Assembly: GCA_037349105.1 (NCBI GenBank)
Contig: JAYJMM010000117.1
Location: 3,472,001-3,536,000 of the forward strand
Reading direction: 5' to 3'
Source of the DNA: Limnomonas spitsbergensis
Lineage: Eukaryota > Chlorophyta > Chlorophyceae > Chlamydomonadales
Length of the DNA: 64,000 bases
The translations under genes were made by a program, and so were the position numbers. This document shows, piece after piece, positions 54,101 to 63,420 of the stretch. Position 1 is the first letter of the stretch. Every line of letters starts with the position of its first letter. Below the pieces are notes generated by a model. The model had not been told where the DNA came from. It ran no database searches and saw only the letters and a program-made list of their open reading frames with translations.

Positions 54101-57100
54101 CCCGTCTTTCCCTCCCTTGTCGTCTAATACCCCCCTTCCTTCTCCACTCATTGCACCTGCCCTTCCTTCTGCCCCACTCTTCCTCTTCCTGTTATCTGAC
54201 CCGCCTTCCTTTCCCCCGGTCATCCAATACCGCCCTTCCTTCCCCTCACCATCTCCCCCCCCTCATGTGCAGGTTGCGAAGGCGTGTGCTGCATTGGAGG
54301 GCCGTGAAACCCTGAATGAGGACGACTTGTGGCAAGCTATATAATACCGCCCTTCCTTCTCCCCACCCTCTCAACCACCCCTCCTCCCCCCGCATGTTGC
54401 AGGTTGCGAAGGCGTGTGCTGCATTGGAGGGCCGTGAGACCCTGAACAAGGATGACTTGCGGCAAGCGGTCAAGTTGGTCATCCTGCCCAGGGCAACACT
54501 CCTAGACCAGCCCCCACCAGATGACCAGCCCCCTCCCCCCCCTCCTCCTCCCCCTCCCCCACCGGAGGACAACGAAATGGAGCAGGTGAGGCATGGGAGA
54601 AGTCGTGGGTCTGATGGGAGCTAGGGCTGGGGGACTCGGCCGTCGTCCCGATATCCTGCTTTTTTCAATGCGTCTTGTTGTGGATTGGGGTTTAGGGTGT
54701 CTTATGTGATGGAGCCTCTAGGGCTCAGGCCTATTGAGATCATCATCATAATTGCCATATAACATTATCGTCCTGATAGGAGGAGCCAAGTGGCCGGTTT
54801 CTAGGCTTGGACTAGAGCCAGCTAATGACTCAGGGAAGCTTTCAATCTGCGCACATATCGCGGCGATAATACTCCGTTACCTCCTGTATTTTGTCGGTAA
54901 ATGTGTGAATTATGCGCACAGTTAAAGCGGCACTGCTCTTCCATGTTTAAAAACGCTGACGCCTGTAATCTATCGAATCTCCCCCCTGACTCCCCCCGTC
55001 CTTTGCATGGCCTGTCTGCAGGAGGAGGAAGAGAAGGACGAGGAGGATGACAAGGAAGAGAAGGAGGAGGAGGAGAAAGAGGAGGAGCAACCTGAGGTGA
55101 GCGCGCTTATATAGGGTTTAGGGGCAAAAGGTTAGGGAGAAAGAGGAGGAGCAACCTGAGGTGAGTGCGCTTATATAGGGTTAGGGTTCAGGGGAAAGAG
55201 GAGGAGCAACCTGAGGTGAGTGCGCTTATATAGGGTTAGGGTTCAGGGGAAAGAGGAGGAGCAACCTGAGGTGAGTGCGCTTATATAGGGTTAGGGTTCA
55301 GGGGAAAGAGGAGGAGCAACCTGAGGTGAGTGCGCTTATATAGGGTTAGGGTTCAGGAGAAAGAGGAGGAGCAACCTGAGGTGAGTGCGCTTATATAGGG
55401 TTAGGGTTCAGGAGAAAGAGGAGGAGCAACCTGAGGTGAGTGCGCTTATATAGGGTTAGGGTTCAGGAGAAAGAGGAGGAGCAACCTGAGGTGAGTGCGC
55501 TTATATAGGGTTAGGGTTCAGGAGAAAGAGGAGGAGCAACCTGAGGTGAGTGCGCTTATATAGGGTTAGGGTTCAGGAGAAAGAGGAGGAGCAACCTGAG
55601 GTGAGTGCGCTTATATAGGGTTAGGGTTCAGGAGAAAGAGGAGGAGCAACCTGAGGTGAGTGCGCTTATATAGGGTTAGGGTTCAGGAGAAAGAGGAGGA
55701 GCAACCTGAGGTGAGTGCGCTTATATAGGGTTAGGGTTAAGGAGAAAGAGGAGGAGCAACCTGAGGTGAGTGCGCTTATATAGGGTTAGGGTTCAGGAGA
55801 AAGAGGAGGAGCGGCCTGAGGAGCGGCCTGAGGAGCAGCCTGAGGTAGGGAAGGCCATGCGACGACTTGTCTCTTCTGCAATTGAAAATCAAAGTTCCTC
55901 TCTTCTGTTGTGTTCTTTGTGAAGTGTGTGCCATAAGCAAGGTCTCTCATCATGTCCTGCTCACCATGTGTAGCAGACAAGCAACCACAGCTCCCAAATT
56001 TGACACATAATCATTTTTTGTGTCCCAAGCGACTCCCTCTCAGTCTCTCACCCCTCGCCCACCCACCTTCTCCCCTTGTCTTTCCCTCTCCCTCCACCCG
56101 TCTCGCAGCACACCCTCCAAGCCCCGCCGCCCTTCTACCCCTCACCTTTCCTCCTTCTTCCCCTCGTGTCCCCCCCCTTCTACCACCCCCCCTCCCCTAC
56201 CCCCACAGGTCCCCCCCTTCTACCTCTCACCTCCCCCCTCTACCCCCCACAGGTCCCCCCCTTCTACCTCTCACCTCCCCCCTTTACCCCCCACAGGTCC
56301 CCCCCTTCTACCTCTCACCTCCCCCCTCTACCCCCCACAGGTCTCCCCCTTCTACCTCTCACCTCCCCCCTCTACCCCCCACAGGTCCCCCCCTTCTACC
56401 TCTCACCTCCCCCCTCTACCCCCCACAGGTCCCCCCCCCCCTTCTACCTCTCACCTCCCCCCTCTACCCCCCACAGGTCCTCCCCCTTCTACCTCCCACC
56501 TCCCCCCTCTACCCCCCACAGGTCCCCCCCTTCTACCTCTCACCTCCCCCCTCTACCCCCCACAGGTCCCCGCCTTCTACCTCTCACCTCCCCCCTCTAC
56601 CCCCCACAGGTCCCCCCCTTCTACCTCTCACCTCCCCCCTCTACCCCCCACAGGTCCCCCCCTTCTACCTCTCACCTCCCCCCTCTACCCCCCACAGGTC
56701 CCCCCCTTCTACCTCTCACCTCCCCCCTCTACCCCCCACAGGTCACCCCCTTCTACCTCTCACCTCCCCCCTCTACCCCCCACAGGTCCCCCCCTTCTAC
56801 CTCTCACCTCCCCCCTCTACCCCCCACAGGTCCCCCCCTTCTACCTCTCACCTCCCCCCTCTACCCCCCACAGGTCCCCCCCTTCTACCTCTCACCTCCC
56901 CCCTCTACCCCCCACAGGTCCCCGCCTTCTACCTCTCACCTCCCCCCTCTACCCCCCACAGGTCCCCCCCTTCTACCTCTCACCTCCCCCCTCTACCCCC
57001 CACAGGTCCCCCCCTTCTACCTCTCACCTCCCCCCTCTACCCCCCACAGGTCCCCCCCTTCTACCTCTCACCTCCCCCCTCTACCCCCCACAGGTCCCCC

Positions 57101-60100
57101 CCTTCTACCTCTCACCTCCCCCCTCTACCCCCCACAGGTCCCCCCCTTCTACCTCTCACCTCCCCCCTCTACCCCCCACAGGTCCCCCAGGAGTTTATGT
57201 TTGAGTCTGAGGGCGTGGTCATGGACCCCTCGGTCCTCATGTTTGCGCAACAGCAGCAGCGCGCTCAGGGACGCAGTGGGAAGGCAAAGACAATCATCTT
57301 TAGCGACGACAGGTCGGAGGGGGCAGGGGGGGGGGGGCTCTAGGAGGCAGGAATGCAGAGGGAAATATCTCCTGGTAAATGAGGCAAGAATGCAAAAGGG
57401 GTGTGCCCAGGGATGCAGCTGGGCGACAAAGACACCCTCGCTTAATTATAAAGGGGCATGCCCATGGCTTGCCACTTCCATGGACAGGCATACGGAGGGG
57501 CATGCCCACGGCGTGACACTCAGCTAGGCAGAAATGCGAAGGGGCATGCCCATGGCTTACCAACGCTAAACGAGAAGGAGTGGAATGTTATGGACATGCC
57601 CAGGGCTTGCCATTGTACGAGGTAGGAATGCTAAGGGACATGCCTCGCTTCAGGCTGAGTTGTATAGGGATAAGCAAAAGGCATGCTTGCCACGGGATTG
57701 GAGACCTGAAAGCAATTTTTCCCCATCTGATCATCTGATCCCTACAACCTTTTTGTGGTGATCCCAATATCAATGGCCTCTTGGCCTCTCAACTTGACAG
57801 GGGGCAAGTGGGCATGGGGGGGCCTGCTGACATGGGGGCAGTCAGACATGGGGGGTCCTGTTGACTGGGGGCAGGCGGGCATGGGGGGTCCTGTTGACTG
57901 GGGGCAGGCGGGCATGGGGGGTCCTGTTGACTGGGGGCAGGCGGGCATGGGGGGTCCTGTTGACTGGGGGCAGGCGGGCATGGGGGGTCCTGTTGACTGG
58001 GGGCAGGCGGGCATGGGGGGTCCTGTTGACTGGGGGCAGGCGGGCATGGGGGGTCCTGTTGACTGGGGGCAGGCGGGCATGGGGGGGCCTGTTGACTGGG
58101 GGCAGGCGGGCATGGGGGGTCCTGTTGACTGGGGGCAGGCGGGCATGGGGGGTCCTGTTGACTGGGGGCAGGCGGGCATGGGGGGTCCTGTTGACTGGGG
58201 GCAGGCGGGCATGGGGGGTCCTGTTGACTGGGGGCAAGTGGGCATGGGGGGTCCTGTTGACTGGGGGCAGGCGGGCATGGGGGGTCCTGTTGACTGGGGG
58301 CAGGCGGGCATGGGGGGGCCTGTTGACTGGGGGCAGGCGGGCATGGGGGGTCCTGTTGACTGGGGGCAAGTGGGCATGGGGGGTCCTGTTGACTGGGGGC
58401 AAGTGGGCATGGGGGGTCCTGTTGACTGGGGGCAGGCGGGCATGGGGGGGCCTGTTGACTGGGGGCAGGCGGGCATGGGGGGGCCTGTTGACTGGGGGCA
58501 GGCGGGCATGGGGGGTCACGCTGCCTTCCTATCTTTTGAATGGGAGCAGGCGGCCATGGGGGGTCCTGTTGACACCACGCTGCCTTCCTGTCTTTGTGCT
58601 GCCTCCCTCCCAGGCTCTCACTCTTTATCCCTAGTTTCGCATTGCCCATACTATCACTCTTTCGTCCACAGGGGCGGTACATCAAGCCCATGTCCGCCCC
58701 CTGCAACACACTGTTCACACCTCCTCATGACGTCCACTCTCCATTGTGCGTCCACAGGGGGCGGTACATCAAGCCCATGCTCCCCAAGAGCGACAAGATC
58801 AAGAGGCTGGCGGTGGATGCGACATTGCGCGCGGCTGCACCGTACCAGAAGCTGCGCCGTAACCAGGCCATCAAGGACGGAGTCAAGCTGCGCAAGGTGT
58901 GTGTGTGGGGGGGGGGGCATGAAAGGCTTTCCGACCTTTGTTAGGCCACTGCAGCTGTATGTACCTGAGGCTGCGCCAGAACCAGGCCATCAAGGACAGA
59001 GTCAAGCTGCGCAAGGTGAGGGGATGAAAGGATTAGAGACCCTAAATAAGACCATCTCGGCTACTCCATACTAGACGCTTTGCTGGCACCAGGCCATCGG
59101 GAATGGAGTAAGGAGGGCTTTGGACCCAGGGTTCAGGACACTCAACTAGGAACGGGGTGCAGGGACGTACTTGCAAGGGTTGGGGACGTTTTGAACTCTA
59201 GACCCTGAACCCTCTAGACCCTCAACCTTTGGCCCTAGGGAACGATTGTTAGCTTTGTGTCTCCGAAACAAGACACATCTTGAAGCTTAAGATGCACAGT
59301 TTGACGCCAAGTATGGTCCCCTTGTTCCATAACTTATTAATGTCTAATGTCCAATCGGATCTTCTTTCACATCCTCACCCTATGCCTTGCACCTGCCATG
59401 GCCTCTCACCATCCGCGCCCCCTCTGCCGTTGCATTGCAGGTGTATGTTGAGAAGTCTGATATGCGCGCCAAGAAGATGGCCCGCAAGGCCGGCGCCCTC
59501 GTCATGTTCATCGTGGATGCGTCTGGGTCCATGGCGCTCAACCGTATGTCTGCGGCCAAGGGAGCGGTGATGAGGCTGTTGGCTGAGAGCTACACAAGCA
59601 GGGACCAGGTGAGGAGGGGGGCGTGTGAGCAGGGAGGGGGGGGGTATACGGAAAGGGGATCAGGGGCTGAGAGCTACACAAACAGGGACCAGGTGAGGAG
59701 GGGGGCGTGTGAGCAGGGAGGGGGGGGTATACGGAAAGGGGATCAGGGGCTGAGAGCTACACAAACAGGGGCCAGGTGAGGAGGGGGGCGTGTCACCGGG
59801 AGGGGGGATATATTCGTTAAGGGGCTCGTGTTGGCGATGAGGCTGTTGGCTGAGAGCTGTACAAGCTGGGACCAAACAGGGAGGGGTGGGGCTTGTGTGC
59901 GGGGCCGGGCGTTTGAGAAAACAAGGGGCATGCTCCGAGAAAGGCAGGGGTGAAAGCTGGGGAAGTGCTGAGGAGGGGTGGATGCATTGAGTCTTGAGCG
60001 GGAATGCAGGAGCGTGTGGGGGGTGATTTGCTGGATGAGCTAGAATTGTTTTTTGTTGATTTATTATACCCAGGAAAGGAGCGGGGTGCCACAGGGGGGG

Positions 60101-62132
60101 TGCGGAATTATAATTCATTCCATTATACCATTTATACGGTTTATCCGAGTTGACAACGGTCTTTGTACAGTGATTCCTTGGCCTGCCTTTGGTCAGCCTC
60201 TGGCCCTATACCAGAGGCTGACCCCCCCTCCCACCCCGCATGTACCCCACCCTACCCCACCCCACCCACCCCACCCCACCCCGCTGCCGCAGGTCTGCCT
60301 GATTCCGTTTTACGGGGAGAAGGCCGAGGTGCTGCTCCCGCCCTCAAAGTCGATTGCCATGGCGCGGAGCCGTCTGGACTCGCTGCCCTGCGGAGGAGGC
60401 TCCCCGCTCGCCCACGGCCTCTCAACAGCCGTGCGCCTGGGCATCCAGACGTTTGCATCGGTGCGTCCGCTGGGTGGTGAGGCAGCTCCTGCGCCATTTT
60501 TTGTTTTATAATGCTGAAGTTATATTATTGCAGTTGGTTGTGGGGGCCTAGTACAGGTGGTGGTGTGGATGACACGAGCATGCAGGAGAGAGAAGAGCAA
60601 GATATACCGCACCTCCTCTTGCCAGCCCTCTGCCACCTGTCCCTTCCCTGATCTCTATCCTTATCATATGTGTTTTCAGTTTTCTTTGTTTTTCCTACCG
60701 AACTGAACATTGGCCCAAAAACCTTTCTTCCCCTTCACAGGGAGACGTCGGCCGCATCATGTGCGTGCTAATCACGGACGGTCGCGCGAATATTAGCCTG
60801 GCCAGGTCAAATGAGGACCCAGACGCCATGGGCCCTGAAGCGGTCAAGCCAAGCGGGGACCAGCTCAAGGATGAGGTGAGGGGACGAGGACGTAACTCCA
60901 ATGTGCATTTGTATGGGCGCAAAATCGCATTGGGTTGCAGCCGGGCGGCCACCGTTGGGTTGAAAGGGACTGATCCTTTCTCGGCCTCAGCCTAGGCAGT
61001 AGGGCTTGCTACACTAGACACCTTGGTCGTAGGCTGTGATGTAGCTGAATTGTAGCTGAGGCACCTGACATTATACATTGATATGACTGGGGAGGGGAAG
61101 TGGATTTGTCTCCTTGCGGGTTCCAGTAGATGCATGCCACTCAGAGTTGCATTCATTTAATCATTGCACAAACACCGGTACAGGAATTACTAGGTAGGTA
61201 GGGATGAGCTGGAGGTAGGGATGAGCTGTAGGTAGGGATGAGCTGGAGGTAGGGATGAGCTGGAGGTAGGGATGAGCTGAAGGTAGGGATGAGCTGGAGG
61301 TAGGGATGAGCTGGAGGTAGGGATGAGCTGGAGGTAGGGATGAGCTGGAGGTAGGGATGAGCTGGAGGTAGGGATGAGCTGGAGGTAGGGATAAGCTGGA
61401 GGTAGGGATGAGCTGGAGGTAGGGATGAGCTGGAGGTAGGGATGAGCTGGAGGTACCATAGGTCACGGCCAATGAAAACTGACTTCATAGTTTATAATTG
61501 CATTTCCGGCACCTTTACACTTGAGGAAGGGTTGTGCTGGTTATGTCAGTCTTCAGTGATGTATGTCCAACAAAGTACATTCCTGGAGGGAGGAAAGAGA
61601 GGAAGGATGCCCCTCTGCTCAAGAATAAAAAAACAGGGTGGAGTGCGTCTGTTGCTCTTGCGGCGTCTCCCACCCAACACTCGTGCCTGCCTGAATCAGT
61701 GTTGCTGTTGCTGAACCCTAGGGCCTGAACCCTTACCCCGGCCCCCGTATTAGGTGCGCGACATGGCAAAGAAGCTGGGCGCAGCTGGCCTGCAGCTGCT
61801 GGTCATCGACACTGAGAACAAGTTTGTTTCGACTGGCTTCGCTGAGGAAATTGCCAAGGTGAGTGGCAGCAGCAGCCTGTAATGAGGGGCAGCTGATTTG
61901 GTTTAGGAGGGGTAAAGGTGGTGTGAGGCTCTGTCCGAGGTTGAAATCAGCGAAGCAGAGTTTTTTAGTTGGGAGGGTTCAGATGGTACAAAAAACCACA
62001 CACTCACCGCTCGTGTTCCCCTCGCTTTTGCAGGCTGGTGGCGGCAAGTACTACTACCTTCCAAACGCCAGCGATGCGGCCATTGCGATGGCTGCATCTT
62101 CAGCCATGGCATCGGCGAAGATGGGGAACTAA
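48148..62132 (+). CDS. CHLD: Magnesium chelatase subunit D, chloroplast
   Basis: Seventeen exons close in frame: 48148-48343, 48482-48536, 48881-49001, 49840-49944, 50348-50507, 51557-51698, 52627-52837, 53724-53846, 54403-54585, 55022-55096, 57182-57312, 58758-58896, 59441-59608, 60293-60460, 60741-60875, 61754-61858, 62034-62132. That is 2316 nt, 771 aa. With ChlI and ChlH the product inserts Mg2+ into protoporphyrin IX, the first committed step of chlorophyll synthesis; ChlD is the AAA+ platform joining ChlI to ChlH. Seen: a Ser/Arg-rich transit peptide; [28 protein letters not shown] (120-127); [11 protein letters not shown] (~224-234); [19 protein letters not shown]; a Pro linker (~414-425); a Glu-rich linker (433-457); [27 protein letters not shown]; integrin-I-domain MIDAS DASGS (573-577); [49 protein letters not shown]. 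Introns are 138 bp to 2.1 kb and packed with junction-derived repeats. Confidence 0.97.
50015..50078 (+). repeat. Duplicate of ChlD exon 4 end
   Basis: GAGATTGTGTATGGCAGCAG...CCTGGAACCTGGGAG repeats GAGATTGTGGATGGCAGCTG...CCCGAACCTGGGAA|GTAGGT of the exon 49840-49944. It lies 125 bp downstream, with substitutions that destroy the donor. Confidence 0.85.
50560..50900 (+). repeat. Array of ChlD exon 5 ends plus donors
   Basis: The exon ends ACGGTGTTTCAACCAG|GTGTGAAG at 50507. The segment recurs about five times (GATGGTGTGTCAACCAG|GTGTG near 50621, ACGGTATTTCAACCAG|GTGTG near 50664, then near 50756, 50808 and 50858). Spacers are rich in GAGAGAG and TTGAGAGA. Most copies retain a GT donor. Confidence 0.85.
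51700..52215 (+). repeat. Array of ChlD exon 6 ends plus donors
   Basis: The exon ends GGCATCAGCATCAGCCACCC|GTGAGTGG at 51698. Copies of CATCAGCATCAGCCACC|CGTGATTGGTGG follow at about 51773-51797, 51829-51848, 51891-51912 and 51938-51958, then decayed ones to about 52195. They are interleaved with AACCCTTAACCCTAAACCC-like text resembling plant-type telomere repeats. The first copy also includes GTGGTTGAGCGCAAGGGCATC from further inside the exon. Confidence 0.9.
52870..52985 (+). repeat. Two partial duplicates of ChlD exon 7
   Basis: CGAGACATCGGTGATAGG at about 52882 repeats the exon end AAGACATCG|GTGAGAGG (52837). GACGCCGCCATGCGCTTCCA...GACC-GGCGATG at about 52938-52985 repeats an internal exon segment (52759 onwards) and ends ...TTCAAGGTGACTG, again with a donor. 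Confidence 0.85.
53345..53723 (+). repeat. ~38-46 bp acceptor-like array before ChlD exon 8
   Basis: About nine units of GCCTCCCCATGCCCTCCCTC + CTCCCGGCTCACAGCCCCC run up to the real acceptor CCATGCATCCCCTCCAG|GTC at 53723. Most units contain CTCACAG after a long pyrimidine tract, that is, a plausible 3' splice site. Confidence 0.88.
54273..54344 (+). pseudogene. Duplicated ChlD exon 9 head with stop
   Basis: CATGTGCAG|GTTGCGAAGGCGTGTGCTG begins a near-copy of the first 66 nt of exon 9 (54403 onward) with its acceptor, 130 bp upstream. The frame is intact ([20 protein letters not shown]) but ends QAI then TAA at 54342-54344, and no donor follows. Inclusion would truncate ChlD before the Pro linker. 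Confidence 0.9.
55097..55850 (+). repeat. 55-bp array of ChlD exon 10 end plus donor, 12 copies
   Basis: Exon 10 ends AAAGAGGAGGAGCAACCTGAG|GTGAGC at 55096. The same exon end with GTGAGTGCGCTTATATAGGG recurs with junctions at 55160, then every 55 bp to 55765. A final variant has GAGCGGCCTGAG twice and GAGCAGCCTGAG|GTAGGG at 55845. After each donor the exon frame meets TAG in CTTATATAG. The spacer TTAGGGTTCAGG resembles telomeric repeats. Confidence 0.95.
56195..57181 (+). repeat. 44-bp array of complete acceptor sites before ChlD exon 11
   Basis: Roughly 22 units of GTCCCCCCCTTCTACCTCTC + ACCTCCCCCCTCTACCCC + CCACAG precede exon 11. The last CACAG, at 57181, is the true acceptor. Every unit is a full polypyrimidine tract ending in CACAG|GTCCC, so about 23 near-identical 3' splice sites lie in series. 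All forward frames are open, and one continues into exon 11. Confidence 0.95.
57345..57690 (+). repeat. ~60-bp degenerate repeat (GGGGCATGCCCATGGCTTGCC)
   Basis: About six diverged units combining AGGCAGGAATGCRAAGG and GGGCATGCCCANGGCTTGCC. Located early in the intron after ChlD exon 11. Confidence 0.7.
57808..58545 (+). repeat. 33-bp G-rich satellite, about 22 copies
   Basis: The unit is GGCATGGGGGGTCCTGTTGA + CTGGGGGCAGGCG. The unit length is a multiple of 3, so several frames stay open on both strands (up to 439 codons). These are artefacts within the ChlD intron. Confidence 0.95.
58664..58700 (+). repeat. Decoy copy of ChlD exon 12 acceptor and head
   Basis: CGTCCACAG|GGGCGGTACATCAAGCCC repeats the true junction at 58757 (CGTCCACAG|GGGGCGGTACATCAAG) 86-87 bp upstream. 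It has one G fewer, so its use would shift the reading frame. Confidence 0.92.
58969..59022 (+). repeat. Duplicate of ChlD exon 12 end plus donor
   Basis: AGGCTGCGCCAGAACCAGGC...GTCAAGCTGCGCAAG|GTGAGG copies the last ~48 nt of exon 12 (ends 58896) with a donor of better consensus than the true GTGTGT. Confidence 0.92.
59609..59860 (+). repeat. ~83-bp array of ChlD exon 13 end plus donor
   Basis: The exon end GAGAGCTACACAAGCAGGGACCAG|GTGAGG (59608) recurs with junctions near 59692 and 59775 (GAGAGCTACACAAACAGG...CCAG|GTGAGG). A decayed copy with more exon sequence (GATGAGGCTGTTGGCTGAGA) ends near 59876. Confidence 0.92.
61190..61457. repeat. 17-bp satellite, about 16 copies
   Basis: The unit is GGTAGGGATGAGCTGGA with single-base variants (CTGTA, CTGAA, ATAAG). 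It lies in the ChlD intron between exons 15 and 16. Ser/Pro/Leu/Tyr-rich open frames on the minus strand are artefacts. Confidence 0.95.
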
Positions 62133-62654
62133 ACTGGGGAATGGCCATGTAGCTACTATTAGGGCCTTAAGGAAATCTGTGACATAAACGGCTGCGGGTG
62201 GCCGTCATGTAGCAGCTGCCGCTACTGCCGCTACTGTACCCTCGACAGGGTTGAGCCCAGAGGGTTCTGCGCCCGCCTGCGGCCGTTGTTCGTTAGTCGG
62301 TTTTATGTCGAACCTTTTTATCAGCGTCTGGGTTGAGGCTTTCACGCTTTGGCGTATGCTAAACGATGCCTTGCCACCTTTTGATTGGCGCTGTGATAGT
62401 GGGCTGCCGCCAGACGGTGACATGCCAGAGCGTGCATTTGTTGTCCGTGGTGAAGTATCTTGAAACTGGATCGTCATCATCTTATGCATGGCGTGACCAT
62501 ATGACCTATATTAATTCCAAGATCTCCATGCCACGACTGATGCCACGAGTTCGTTAGCTTTATTACAACGTATCGGCCAATACAGATTATGTGCTGGAAA
62601 GTGTGGGAGAGCCCTGAGCAAGATCAGATCAGGCTGTCTGCTGGGGCCCGCTGG
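62133..62654. other. ChlD 3' flank
   Basis: Presumed 3' UTR and intergenic sequence. No further gene is seen. Confidence 0.4.
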
Positions 62655-62667
62655 GAAGAGGGGAGGT

Positions 62668-63062
62668 CAATAACGTTACACCTCTGGGCCCGCTCAAAGC
62701 TCGGCCGCGTGGGCGCCCAACTGTTCAGAAGGGAGTAAAGAAGGAACTAAAAGGAAGAGAGGGGGAAAGGAACAAAAGGAGAGGCCGGGAAGACAACGAA
62801 GACCAAGTCCAACACCTGAGTTCCACCTGAGACTAACCTTCAACAAAGTCTCTAAAAAAAAGTCCAGAAAAGCAAGCGTATCCCACCCTTGCTCGGCCGC
62901 GAGGGCGCCCCGCTGACCAGAAGGGAGAAGAGAAGAAACTAAAAAGGGGGCAAACAACAACAACCCCCCCCCCCCAAACGGACCAAAAGAGAAGGCAGGA
63001 AAGGCCAAAGACACCGGCCTCAGAAACCCTCGAGACTAACCCTCAATAGGGGTTAGTCTCCA
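62668..63062 (-). mobile_element. 395-bp composite LINE 3' insertion with 13-bp TSD
   Basis: Flanked by GAAGAGGGGAGGT at 62655-62667 and 63063-63075. In minus orientation it holds two LINE-end segments in tandem: one with EQGWDTLAFLDFF coding remnant, and two family tails (starting 62668 and about 62893, GCTCGGCCGCGAGGGCGCCC). A single target duplication around two tails implies one insertion of a chimeric or previously nested template. Confidence 0.85.
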
Positions 63063-63189
63063 GAAGAGGGGAGGTACTGTGTGTTAGCGACCTGGTGACT
63101 TTTTGAACCTGGCCATGACCACCAAAAAACTTTGATTCGACGACGACGCCCCAATTAACAGCAGGGCACCTTGGCCCTGCTCGCCATAT

Positions 63190-63420
63190 TACTTGAGCAC
63201 GGTGGGCCCTGCTGAACGCTCGGCCTCGGGGGTGGAGGAGAATGACAAAGCTCAGTCTCAGCTACAATGCAAAGCATGGACCAAGGTGCAGCCATACCCC
63301 CCCTCTTTTGTGAGGGGGGCGGGGAGATGGAATCCAGCGATCTTGACAGGAAGAGAGAGAGGATCGTCGTCTGTATGAACCTGGCAACTGGAAACGCTGT
63401 CATTCACCTGGCCTGAATGT
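63190..63420 (-). mobile_element. tRNA-derived SINE copy with LINE-like tail
   Basis: In reverse complement: TTGCCAGGTTCATACAGACG, CCTCTCTCTCTTCCTGTCAAG, a C-tract, GTATGGCTGCACCTTGGTCC, TAGCTGAGACTGAGC, then GAGGCCGAGCGTTCAGCAGG and GCCCACCG. The order matches the copy at 34465-34750. Confidence 0.7.

Noticed and set aside
55952..57527. Pro-rich frames of 394-483 codons as a separate gene
   Set aside because: This is the 44-bp acceptor array. One frame runs into ChlD exon 11, noted as a possible alternative 5' extension only.
57742..59074. Gly/Trp- or Pro/Cys-rich frames of up to 439 codons
   Set aside because: A 33-bp satellite keeps frames open on both strands; it lies within a ChlD intron.
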